In this document: positions 38,741 to 50,629 of the stretch, piece by piece
How positions within the stretch are numbered: the first letter of the stretch is position 1
How the letters are laid out: each line of letters begins with the position of its first letter
NCBI GenBank assembly: GCA_012932295.1
Contig: JAAONU010000001.1
Coordinates: 8,269,104-8,333,103 of the forward strand
DNA from: Cyclina sinensis
Taxonomy: Eukaryota; Mollusca; Bivalvia; Venerida; Veneridae
DNA: 64,000 nucleotides
Direction: 5' to 3'
Made by a program: the position numbers and the translations under genes
Notes under the pieces: generated by a model
The model's input: the letters and a program-made list of their open reading frames with translations, nothing else
Database searches by the model: none
What the model was told of the DNA's origin: nothing

Positions 38741-40885
38741 GTTTAAACTGTTTGATTATATGCTCATTGTATTAAATGTCAAGTTCTTCATAAATGATTT
38801 TGAGTAAATTACTCGAGAATGAGAAATCAAGGAATTTTGAACATAGTTCAACTTAATGAGTAGATAACTGTGCAGCTCATTGTGCGGAGTCGTCGTTCTT
38901 GATTATTCTGGGGATTTCTGATAAGTGGAGCTTTAGCTCTTGTTATCAGTGTTATATAAATTTTATTGTAGAAGGTCACTGAAATTTAATGAAATCAGTG
39001 CATCATAATAATAGTCATATTACTGATAAGAGTAACTATCAAAACAGTGCTGAAATTGTAAAGAAGATTATTGTTTTTGCCACTGAAATAGCACTGTACA
39101 TATCGATGCGTTGTTAAAAGGCTTTTTATATAGAATGGAAATCAGTTGGAGATTCTTGATTCTCCTTTTTTCAGTTTATCAGACACCATATTTATTTAGT
39201 TATTGGTAACTGATATATTTGATGTAACCTTTTCAATATTACATAAAACGTCTTGATTTATATCAAATTTGCTTTTTCGTAAACATAAAGCAGCATGAGT
39301 GGGATAGGTCTGTCAAACAAGCTGAGTCGATTAAACTTTTGATCGAAGAAACTTTTTTTCTCTTTGTACTTTTGTATCTTTGAACGAAAAGCTCCAAATA
39401 AGAGTAAATTTAGAAATAGATAAAAATAGATCTTGATTTAAAGAACATGAATAATTGTGTTTGCTAATGATAAAGAAATGCTCCGGGGCTGTCTCAGTAG
39501 AAACCGCAGCGGCATAATTTAAACCATTCCGGAAGGAAAATTTTCAAATGCATTTTTTTCTATTTTTAAACAAAAATATACCCCAACCTCATACACCAAA
39601 TGTACTATACCATAATCTGCAGGCTTTATTTGGACAGATTATATTATCAAAGTTTCGAGTTGACTTGAAGTGATTACAAGTTTACTTATTTGCAGGTATC
39701 AAATAACCAGTTCAGGAACAAGTTGTATAAGGAACCAGCTGACTGGGTACGAATTCACAAGAAAACGTCCATACTACTTCTAAGACATACCCAAAATTCT
39801 GTCAATGCTAAACAATGTTCCACTTAACATTGTTGACGTAAACTTATTCTGAACAAAATATGCTTTATAGACGGGATTAATAATATCCTGGAAGCTTATA
39901 CAATTATAAAGCATTCATAACGGTCTGATTTCTGATTGTCAGGTGAGCCAGAAAATCTATCACAATAAGTAAACCTTTAAAGCAACATTTTAAAATAATA
40001 CAGACGGGGCATAATAAATCAGTTAATGCCTCTTGAATTGTTTTCAGCTCATCGACTCGAATTTTAGTGTTGCTATAATATTAAACACAAGTGTGATAAT
40101 TTAATTTCTTAAGAGATCAGTAGCTGTATTTCGGGTCAGATTGTGGATTGGTTTATCAAGCAGGCACGAAAATTACAATATGTAAATTATGCATAAAACG
40201 ATTTAATAATCAATTAAAAGGTTACTAATTGTATCTATTTATAGTTGCAATTATTCAAAATAAGCATTTTTTATAGTTTAAGGCAGTTTTAGATTTTACA
40301 TCGAGTTGTGAAAACCACAGATGTAAATAAGGTTGAATATTACTTAAAGGTTAGTTTATAATAAATATTTTGTAGAGTCCACTTTCGGTGAGCTCGACGA
40401 AGTTGTCACAATGGCAACTTGGTGTATTTATGTCAAGTACTTCTATTTGTCGTACGGCAATCACCTTTTCATATTAAAACAACAGAGCATCAACTGTAAG
40501 AATATTTGTTTATCAAAGGTTAATTATTCTTGTAATGAAAATTCGTAAAGTTAGCGATACGTATCATTTTGAACTGAAGAATTAACGACTATTTCAAACA
40601 AAAACATAACCTTACATAGATTAAGTAGCAGTGTATAAAGTGTATGGAATCACTAAGCGTATGTTGAACTTTAGTCTGCCATACAGTTTTGATGTGGCTA
40701 ATTAGGCTACCCAGATATTGAATTTTATACATTATTAAAAGGAAATGGGCCTGTGTTTTGACATTGGAATGGATACATACTATTTACCACTTCTCTTGTG
40801 CATTTTTGAATGTTTTTATTTGTTTGTTTGTTTACCTTGAAACAGAACAGGTGAACTTATAACTGCATGTTAAGTCATTTTTTAG

Positions 40886-41897
40886 TAGGGATGTAAGTGA
40901 ACGTTCGAACGTTCGAAAGTTCGGATCCGATGCCGAACGTTCGAATGTATTTTTGGCATTCGAATGTTTAGAAAAAAAAGTCTATCATTTTTGTTTTCAT
41001 GGGAAAATGAAATCATGAAGTGTTAAAGAAGTAAGAAAGGCGTTATAATCAGGTCAATTCACACCTATTGTTGCTTTAACACCTCTGTTAACACGTCTGG
41101 TCAGACGACCGTAAACTTCCGTCATCTTATGTTGGTGACCTGTGCTTTAAGCAAGTGTCACCTACAATAGCTAAGTCAAAACGTACTGGTATGTCCGTGT
41201 CAGAGTGTCGAGTCTGTGGTCAAACTAGGAAACAGAAGGAAGAAATTAAATACACAGACGTGTCAGTCAGTTACTGGCACTAACCCCGATTTTACTTTAT
41301 TGTGGCGCGATTTTCGAAGTTATTTTATTCTCTCGCAAATTCTCTAACAGTTCACATCCGTAACGCTTATAATCAGTCAAAATGTCAACCATAACTTGGG
41401 CTTCGTCTCAATTTCTTTTTCTTTTCGACCTTCTAAGTATAAATTTAAATCGAAAGGTGATTTACCCATTAAGGATACCGGATACCGAGAAATACACATT
41501 TTGTCAATGAATTGGAAACACTCGGATCTTATCGAGTTAACCACGTCGAGAAGCAATCTCCTGGCAGTGATCTCCCCTTCACTGTTAAACTTAGCTGGAT
41601 TTCAGAAATTATTTTTTATTCTTTTATCTTCAGTTATTATTGGAATTGCATCGATTTAACATGCCTTGATGTAATGAAATTGAAAAAAAGTTGAACATTT
41701 TGTTTATTTACGTTCGACTATCATCACGTGACATGCCTTTGTACTGAATGGAAAGTAAACGCTGCATGGAGTTTGGCCGAGAAGTTCGTGAAAACACTGT
41801 GTAACTATTGAGTACGAGTGATTCGAACGTTCGAACGTTCGTATGCAAAATGATCCGAACATTCGAATGCTAAAATGAACAAATTTTGCCATCCCTA
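40886..41897. mobile_element. Non-autonomous hAT-type DNA transposon, 1,012 bp
   Basis: The ends are TAGGGATG (40886) and CATCCCTA (to 41897), perfect 8-bp terminal inverted repeats. Both subterminal zones carry stacked 'gaacgttcgaacgttc' palindromes (about 40900-40945 and 41820-41850) and 'cattcgaatg' motifs. An 8-bp direct repeat, ttttttag, flanks the element (40878-40885 and 41898-41905), the target duplication length typical of hAT transposases. Copy A has an uninterrupted site at about 32752-32775. No transposase is encoded; small open frames inside show no BED finger or hAT dimerisation motif that I can see. It would have needed a transposase in trans. Confidence 0.88.
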
Positions 41898-42869
41898 TTT
41901 TTTAGACATTTTATTTTTGATAGTCGACGTTGACACAACATTCATTCTACAAGTCGTTAGTAAATTTAAGGCACTAATCAAAGTTCTTTTTAGATGCCGG
42001 CTTTTTAAACAAAAATGAGTTCGAAAGCTATTAATTAATTTTTAATAATGCGTTCATGCTATTCCAGAGGAATAAATTAAAAAAACTAATAACTGTAAGT
42101 TTTAAATTGAATATTCCTTAACGTAATAATTTATGACATAGCTTTTTTGTCACAGTGACATTTGTTTTGGAAACTGAAAGCGATTTCACAGACTGCATGT
42201 TCGAACAGTTTAACATTTAGATTTAGGAGTAACAATTCCACTCCCACTTTCCACTCTTTCACTTTTCTTTGACAAGCAGCAAATCAAAGAAATCAATTAC
42301 AAACAGCATTGTTGTTAAAGCATATTTATCGAGGCTGTATTCAATGAGAAAATGACAGTAGATTTCCGGAAAGGAAAAAAGGCAGAACGTGAATATTCGT
42401 TGTATGAATTTACGCACTAAAACAAAGAACTGTTTAAATGGAACTAGTTGTTAATTAGGCTGATGGCATCAATATCTTTGAGTTTAAAGTTCCAGTTTCA
42501 CTTATAAAAATGAGATATACTAAGTTAGTTCATACGCATACATGTTAAACATATCAGAGTTAACATGTACGTGTTATAACTACGTTTTCAAAGAATATTC
42601 TCATTATGGGGACAGGTAAGTACATATACCTTCAGAAAACGCTAACAGTTTCACTAACTTTCAAATACACTCACTAAATGCAAATTAGCTACAGCTACGT
42701 AGCTAATTCAGAGACCCTAAGCAGATCTGAAATTATTGCAAACATAGCGAATGTCTGTTACAAATTCAAATACTCGTTTAACGCGGAAGAAATGTTGTAA
42801 CGCAAGTAGATCCTGTTTATTTTGTATTTTTTTATTTCTCCAAGTGAAACTGGATCTTAATATACCAAA

Positions 42870-43096
42870 CTAGCAACAATGTACTGAAATCTGCTTATAA
42901 AGAATAAATCTGTTTACATACCCCTTAATGCTTTAAAGCTGAGGAAACCTTTGAACGAGAAGATAATGCATGTGTCTGTGGAAACTTGATATATGCACGA
43001 AAACACTTGTTCCTTAACATTCCCATAAAACTTCTTCAACAAAATTAAATATATTGGAGAACATTCTCTGTCTAGTCTCAATATTTGAAAAGGTAA
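42870..43096. other. Segment present only in copy B
   Basis: Copy A reads 'ataccaaacttatttctttg' (about 33703) where copy B has 'ataccaaac', about 225 extra bases, and then 'ttatttctttg'. The extra sequence has no visible inverted ends, so an insertion in B or a deletion in A cannot be told apart. Confidence 0.6.
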
Positions 43097-44010
43097 TTAT
43101 TTCTTTGTATGAGGTTTTTTAAGAGTGCTTAATACTGAAAATTCCACGAGTGCTCGCAGCTTCATTCAGTTATCTTGTTTAAGGAACATTTTGTAAATAC
43201 CATTAAAAGATGTGTCTAGCATTTGGAAAAAACAAATAACATTAATGACTTCAAAGTGAAGGCTAGAAATGTACTCTTATACGAGAAATACGTTTATTCA
43301 TTACATTAATTTTTAAAGAAAAGGGACAAAGAATAAGGATTTGTTAGGGTTGATACGTAGAAAGGTATTTTGTTTTATAAAAAAAATTCTTAAACCAACC
43401 TAAAATGTACCAATACTAATAAGATATCACGCGGTAATGGCAAAACATCTTCTTAAAACTTTACATAACCCGAAAAGAACATGAACCATTTAAAGTTCCT
43501 TTATGTTTAGATAAATAACGTGATCTTCTTTCCCAAAGCTCTTTAAATTTTAGGCATATGTATGTCATATTGTCGAAGTTGCTCAGTATCGTTTTGAAAT
43601 TTGTCTTGTCTTCTCATTTCTCACTTGTAACCAAATGAATTTCGCTTATGACTAGTCATCAAGTTGATAAATGTAACCTTTTCAATATTGCATAAATCAA
43701 CTCCATATCCAATACCAAGTCTAATTTACAGCGACATAAAAAAGCCTGCATCCGAACTCTGTCAAAATTCACATTAACTCTGGAAATTTATGATACTACT
43801 TCAAAAGGAATTGAATTCTTCAGAAAAGTTCCTGGTTTCTGTATCATTTAGACTGTTTAAACTCTTTCCTTGAGAACCTTTTTTCGCTCAACGGAACGTG
43901 ATATGCTACGCCTTTAATTCTGATCAGCCGGTCCCTTAGCAGAATCCCTCTAATACAATTCATTGTACAGTTTTTGAGAGATTGATTCAGTTACTATGAT
44001 GGCTGATTAG

Positions 44011-45024
44011 TGCCATGTCGTATGAGCGTGTTTTCGGGGCGAGAATACGAAAAAAACAATTTTCGCGTAGCGGGGCGAAAATTGCAATTTTGGCGTGTTT
44101 TCGCCCGGCGACCTCTTGCCCCGCCACATTCTATGTACCGTTTCTGTACCTAAAGTTTGTTGTGTCTTTGTATGACGGGGCGATAATGTGCCATGCGAAA
44201 ACACGACAAATTTAATGTTTTGCCTTTCGCTTCGCCACACGAAAACATGCTACGTTCTATGTGTCGGGTTTTTTCCTTCAATTTGTCGTGTCTTTTTATT
44301 TTCGCCGCGCCAGGCGAAAACAAGTAAATTTGAAAAGTTAAATGTGTCGTATTTTCGCCTGGTGCCCCGCCACAAAAAGATGCGATATTGCATTTAACTT
44401 TTTCGCGTTCCGGTCACGCATGCACACACAAATTACACATATGTTTACATGGTACAAGGCTGATAAGTTAAATTCAAATATATTTACATAATTCTTAACT
44501 TCAAATTAAAACAAAAACAAAAAAATAAGGATACTATCATTGTTATTACTCTCCATTTTCTTCTGTATGTGTAGCATATGTGAAGTTGCTGTGCGCATGC
44601 CTTAACGGAAGGCGAAAAAACAAGGTGATTTTTTTAGTGTTTTCGCGTGGCGCCCCGCCATGAAAAGATACGACAGATTGCAGGGAAAACACGAGATTCA
44701 AAATGAGGCGTGTTTTTGCAAGGCGGGTTTTCGACCCGCAAGGTGAAAACACGACAAATTGAAGGTAAAAACACGACAGATAGAATGTGGCGCCTTTTCG
44801 CGAGGTCGGTCGAAAGGTCGCTACGTGAAAACGCGATAGAGTTATGATTTGTCGTATTTTCGCGTGGCGGGTTTTCGCCCCGCCATGCAAAGATACGACA
44901 AACTGTTGGTAAAGCCATGACACATAGAATTTGGCGTGTTTTCGTGTGGCGGGGCGAAAGGTCGCCTGGCGAAAACACGTCAAAGATACAATTTTCACAT
45001 GGCGTGTTTTCGCGTTTTCGCCCG
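44011..45024. mobile_element. GC-rich foldback element specific to copy B
   Basis: Two arms (about 44020-44410 and 44600-45020) flank an AT-rich core. Each arm is a string of 'gtgttttcgcc', 'ggcgaaaacacg' and 'ccccgcca' modules separated by phrases such as 'acgacaaattgaagg' and 'gacagatagaatg'. The left arm phrase 'ttctatgtgtcggg...ccttcaatttgtcgtg' is the inverse of the right arm 'cacgacaaattgaagg...gacagatagaat', so the arms can fold on each other. CpG density is far above the surroundings. The frames of 136-196 codons here are by-products of GC-rich repeats. Copy A has about 100 bp of unrelated sequence at the corresponding place. The ends are approximate and no target duplication is clear. 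Confidence 0.75.
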
Positions 45025-45473
45025 TCACAGTCTTTATTGCCCATGCCACTAACTCTACTATAATTTCTAACAAAAGTTTTAAATACAAATCTCCTAATCG
45101 TAAATCCCCATAAAGTGTTTGAAGGATTCTAGTCAATCTTTTTATGAAAATAACCTATGACTGAACCGCTTGTAAATGCAAGTCGTATAGTTTTGAATTA
45201 AGTTTGATTTATGCCAAAGTGAAGTGCTATATACTTGCCTAGTTTTCGGTCCGACCGTCTTTACCTAAAATGTGTGTCTTACTGTCCGTAGTTTTTTTCT
45301 ATCACCTATTCATCTATCTCTTGACAGTAATTTACGTTTGCTTAGTTATGGGTTATGTATATGAGAATGTGTTCAACTTTCTTAAAATAACAGTCGATGT
45401 CTGTGTAGTTTACACTTACTTCTTTATATTATTTTAAAGAAATGTTCGTTTTGATCATCGGGACTTTCGATGT

Positions 45474-45865
45474 TTTTGTTGAAATGCTCATTTTCCTGTT
45501 TTTCTCTTAATGTGAACTGATTTGCGATGTTTTGGTTCAAGTGCTCATTTCATGTTTTCTCTTCGAGTGTGTATTGCTCACTCTTGCGGTGTTCTAGTCA
45601 AAATGTTCCTTTTCATACTTCTCTTTCATGCGCATATTTTCCAGCTGGTGGTCTTCTTGTTAAAATCCTCATTTTCATGTTTTTCTTCCGGATGTGTTTA
45701 AACACTTCATACGGTATTCTTTTTAAAATGCTCATTCTAGGTTTTCCGTTCGAGTAAAGCATTTCTCCGACTTGTGGCGTCCTTGTTGAAATACATATAC
45801 TTACATGTTCTCCGTGTGGATGTATATTGATCCTTCTTGTTGTCTTCTTTTTTGTGGTGTTCTTG
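45474..45865 (+). repeat. About 63-bp minisatellite at the end of copy B (6 units)
   Basis: Same family as the array at 35564. Unit starts lie at about 45476, 45536, 45597, 45658, 45721 and 45785, each opening with 'ttgttaaaatgctcatt'-like sequence and closing with 'cttgtggtgttc'-like sequence. Copy B has one more unit than copy A. Confidence 0.75.
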
Positions 45866-45886
45866 TTTTCTTGTCTCGACATAGAA

Positions 45887-48779
45887 ACTGTTTTGATTAA
45901 CGTCTTAAATAAATATAATATCAGTTAGTCTCTGCTAAAGAACAAAGAACTTTAATGTTGATTTCTTTTTAAAACGTTAACATAGATACTATGTTACTGA
46001 TGGATTCTCGAGTTTATGGTAAAACGATAGCGCAAATCAAAGTCAGTTCGTAACGTGTTGTTATTATTTGTTCTCTTCAGTTTGAATGTCAATGCCTTTT
46101 GCACAACGTAGAAAGGTGTTAAAATGTTCGTAAAATATACGAATGATAAATGCTGAGGTATCCATATTGATTAATGGCCCTAACATAAATTTACTACGGT
46201 ATTAAATTTTGAAGATATATTTTTATTTTTCTTAAATTATCGCAGTGCTTTAGAGACTCTCGATAGCGTAAGATTTTTATGGTCAAAGTGACCCTAAATA
46301 TTGGATTAAAAAAGATCAAACTGCACTGTTGTGTTTTGGTAGAAAAACAAACGTTACTTATCCTATTACTTTAATACATTCGAAAGTTATAGTCCAAAGC
46401 TAATCTTGGTAAAAAGCGTTTATGATTGACAGTCATAAGTTAGATTAGGGAAAATAAGTACTTGTTACTTCTACTTAACATGTTTTATGATCATTCACTG
46501 AGTGATCAGCATTAACTTGACTGTCATGCATATTGATTATTTTCACACGAATATAACTCCAATTATAGTAATAAGGCGTAGTGAACACTTTGATATAATA
46601 AACGTCTGAATTGAAACTCTTTCTGTTTGAAACATGAAAATCTTATCGTAAAATAAAACAAAATATGCTTTAAAAAGGCTGTACAACAGGTATCTGCATT
46701 CTCTCAACAATTGCCCTTCTGTTGAAAATTTTAGGGAAATCAAACCAAACATTTCATTTGGGAAATAAGCCCAAATTAATTGTATGTATCTTAGTGAACT
46801 CTGTTTTTCCTTGTCGGAGCTGAATAATAAGGGAAGTTTTTCAAAGAATAGGGTACAATTAAGTCTAATTTGAAACAATTTGTGTCTGTTTCCGGGAGAC
46901 ATTGTTTTGTAGACGAATCAGTAAGACTTAATTTTCTTAATAACTCTTAATAACAATGCTTTGTGAAAACACTGGAAAGAACATTCGTTACTTAAAAAGG
47001 GCATGAAATGAGTCTTTATGAAGCGTTAAAGTTTTGGAATTTAATGTCGATGTACTTTATAATAGAAATTAGCTTTGAAATTATAGTTACAATAAATATT
47101 TATGATCTTTTTAGAGGCTAGAAGTAGAAAAAAATGATGCTGATTAAGTGTACATTATGTGAGGTTGCTAAATTACTTAGATGGTCACCGTTTCACGTGT
47201 GTTTGGTAACGGGCATATTTTTTCTCAACATTATGTTGCAGAAATCTCTAAACTTTGCAAAGAAGGAACTTGTTCTGACGGCTGATTTGTCTCATGTTTA
47301 CGATCCTTTTATTTATTTATTTATTTATATTACTTTTATTACTTTTTTATTTCTTAAATCTACAAAGCACGAAAACACTAATGGCAGTGTGTACGCTCCA
47401 TAGTTGCTTATAATTCCTTGACATTTTGCTTTTCTCATAAGCTTTCCACAATATTATCATGCGGTATTGGATTTTTATTTGCAAATCAAATATTATAACT
47501 CGTCCATGTCTAGACTTAAATGTTGTAGTATCACTTTTCCAATATTGTGAAGTAAATCGACACGATATCCCTTAAGACGATTAATTTACAAAGGAATGAA
47601 GAACTCAATCAGAATGTACAATTACTTTGCAAATAAATGAGATCTTTCTATGACTTGACGACCTAAAGGATCTAGAAAAAAATCTTATTTACTGTACATT
47701 GGTGATAAACTTCTTTTCTTTAAATTTCTTTTATATGTCTAGTCACTTTTTTGGTGATAGAGTAACCTCACTAATTGTACTAGACCTAAGCATTTCGTTA
47801 CAACAAAGAAGACATTTTATTTAGGAAACGTAGCCATATGTTTACTGTGTACAAAACTTTGAGGTTTTGATCCTAAAAATCCTTCATTTAATGATATCGT
47901 TGAACTAAGTCAGCCTTGTTTGTTTCCGTGGTGCTTTAAAATTCGAAGAAAGTATTTTTAAATGAACATTTTGACGATTTTTCTGATAATGTTTGAAGAT
48001 ATTCTTATTAAGAGTCTTTCTTACATCTATCAAAATGTAACATATTTGTCAGTACCTCTTTGGCTAATGAAGCATAGTTTGGTCAGAAGCTTATTTCGTT
48101 TGTTGTTTTGGTTCATTAATGTTATCGTCACAATTTCTGGACTGTCAGCCGCCCTAATAGAAGTGCTTTCAACAGCTTATCGACATTTCCCATGAGTTAA
48201 TTTGTTTTTGCCAAATCATATAAACAAAATTACGTATCACCATATGGTATTCGTTAGTGTAAAAGCGTTTCTACATGGATGTCTGCACATGAATCTGAAA
48301 CGATGCATCAATATTTTCTTTATAACTTTCATGTTTTACTGTAGACGTTCATTCACAACGTCTTTTATTAGTTTTCTTTAGGAAACAATAAACTTATATG
48401 GGCATTATTTCGTCACATAGGTAAAGCATTGACAGACTTAATGCTTAAAGTATGTTTAAAAGTAAGTTTTTACAACACGAGAAAGTATGATTAGTATTTT
48501 AAGTAACATTTGCTAAGTCAACAGATCAACAAACAACTGGAAATTAATTCCTCAATACTTTACAACACCCCTCTTAATATTCTCTTTATGGTAAAGGAAA
48601 CGTCAGTTGATGTGTCAAAGATTTACGAAAATAGTTCTTAGTACTCTATTATTCTATGTACAGTAGTTCTTCGAGTGATAGATTGAGAACTGTGTTAACA
48701 CTGCCGGCTCTTGTAAGCTTAAAGTGGACCAGAACCAATCCAGGTATTCTACTGATCAAACCTTATTATCTTGAGTTTG
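45887..48779. other. AT-rich stretch, no supported gene
   Basis: No gene or repeat end is supported. A 119-codon minus-strand frame at 46543-46902 looks like chance. A small palindrome 'tgatcattcactgagtgatca' lies near 46490. Confidence 0.5.
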
Positions 48780-49060
48780 AAGGTCATAAGAGCAGTTATT
48801 TTAGAGTTATTAACCTGAAACTGTTTTCAAAGTCCAGCCCCTTAAGCTTGACTCTTGATCCTGTGGGCCGTAAAATGAAAGGGATAATCTACCTATCATG
48901 CCTTACCATCCTGTACATTTCTTAGGTCATGGAGCAGTTGCTCTTGAGTTAGTTATAATAAACAGTATTCTCACGGCATACCTCTTTAAGCTTGACCTTT
49001 TACCTAAACACAAGATGCCCAACTTTCAAATCTCAAGTCGCTGTCCCTTAAACCACTTGA
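48780..49060 (-). repeat. GGTCA-family repeat relic, reverse orientation
   Basis: Phrases such as 'cttgactcttgatcctgtgg', 'ataatctacctatcatgcct', 'cttgagttagttataat' and 'aagcttgaccttttacc' follow, in order, the reverse complement of the unit in the 2471-3070 element ('gaccttgacctttgacc', 'gtcatctactggtgatgacc', 'ctctagttattgatc'). The copy is diverged and lacks a visible head. Confidence 0.5.
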
Positions 49061-50629
49061 CTCAAATATTTGAAATAAGGCATAATTAACAGAAAAAACG
49101 TTGGTATAATAGCAGAAGTACAATTCAGCAACATACCAGGCATATTTTGTCATAGGATTTTATCGATATGTTGTCTGAACTGTCAGTTGTCCATTTCTTG
49201 TTCATTAGCGCATTGACAACATTGCAATGCCTTGAAGGTTAATTATTAACACTGTTTGGACGATCACTCATACAGAAAATGCAGTTCGAAAACGATATGC
49301 CTTGATATTTGTTACTTGCAAGAGGTTGTCTATGGGCGTAGTTTTCAGAGTCAAGTTTAAACCAGTTGTAAAAGAAGCCAAACATTGTTGCCATGCAAGT
49401 TCTCAAATTTCACATTGTTTTCGTTTACTAAGAAAAGTGAAAAGCAGTTTCAATTGGACTTTCTGACCGTCACTTGTGAATTAATTCCCTTTAAACAAAC
49501 CCTTAAAGTGCATTCTGTATTTGTTATTAGGACATTAATCACTACGGCAATATGCACAAACTGCATGCAAAAACAATCTAATCAATGACATGCACATTAT
49601 GCGTTGATAAAATTGCAATCAAAGTGCTTGTGTTTCATATTCGATGCCTCCAAGCTTCATTCTAAAAAACTATTCTTGATACTGCTTTGGCGCCATTATT
49701 CTCTTTAGGTAATGGAGTGTCCTCATATAATTGCATAATTCTGTACAATACTTCGAATATTTCTAAAACTTTAAACCGACTGATGTGGTAAGATTGAGTA
49801 TATAGATGACTAGTCTTTTAATGTTCTTTTGACACAGATAGAGAAGTACTTTGAATTATCCGGTTTCAAAAGGATTCAGACATAAACAAACGTACTGCAG
49901 GTATTATAAAAAATGTTTCCTCATCTACAGAAACTAACATAAAAGCATCAACAATCCGTTCGAGCATTATGTTAACTTGTTGCAGATTACAACAATCGTT
50001 TGTTTGGTTTCAGTGACATTTCACTGATTAAAGGTAAATGTGGCAAGTAAATTCTACACTTTAAGTATTAGTTGTACAGTTGTTTACAATGGTGCCAACT
50101 CAGACATATATCTACAAATTTCAGTATGTATCTCAAATCACACCAGATTTTTTCTATAAGGGAATTCACAAAGCTGTTTCGTATAAGCACTTGAAACACT
50201 GACTTTCAGGAGACCTTGTCGGCGCGAGGCTTAAACGTTTCTGTATCTAACAAGGTCAGATGAAGTATCTTAAGTCTTGAGACTGTCATAGCATTTTATG
50301 TTTAATTTCATTTAAACGTAGTAGTATTTTACATGGATATTTAAGATATTAAAAGTAAGGAGTGCATAAAAATGAAATTTTAATGAAAGCTTCCACCCAA
50401 TTGAATATTTAGTTCAGTTTTTTCTGTTTTTGATTAAAAGATTGAGAAAAGTGAACGTTCTACTAAGATGTCCTTCTAGGTTTTTTGTCCGTGCTGCCCT
50501 CTGTTTCATAGTCATGTAGACAAAATAAACTTGAATGACAACTTGTACGCATCCAGTATAACTTTAAGGTTGATGCAGTCGAAGACATTATAGAAAAAGG
50601 ACGGGATAATCTTGTACTGTTTTACTTTA
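49061..50629. other. AT-rich stretch, nothing recognised
   Basis: I see no gene, RNA gene or transposon ends in this stretch. Confidence 0.5.

Larger units (their letters stand above)
35930..45886 (+). repeat. Tandem segmental duplication, copy B
   Basis: This second copy starts at 'taatcgatatcgacacggg', the counterpart of 'taatcgatatggacacagg' at 27875, and loses similarity after the terminal minisatellite at about 45886. It is about 1.9 kb longer than copy A because of a 1,012-bp hAT-type insertion (40886-41897), a foldback element (44011-45024), about 225 bp at 42870-43096, and retained heads of two hairpin-headed repeats, offset by about 395 bp absent near 43229. The open frames in this block (for example 36316-36627) are not conserved as frames in copy A, so I do not call them genes. 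Confidence 0.9.

Noticed and set aside
44546..45136. 196-codon and 136-codon overlapping frames on the minus strand
   Set aside because: They lie inside the GC-rich foldback element. Their translations repeat the same phrases because the DNA repeats, and they continue in several frames at once.
46543..46902. 119-codon minus-strand frame
   Set aside because: No recognisable motif; the composition mirrors the AT-rich DNA.
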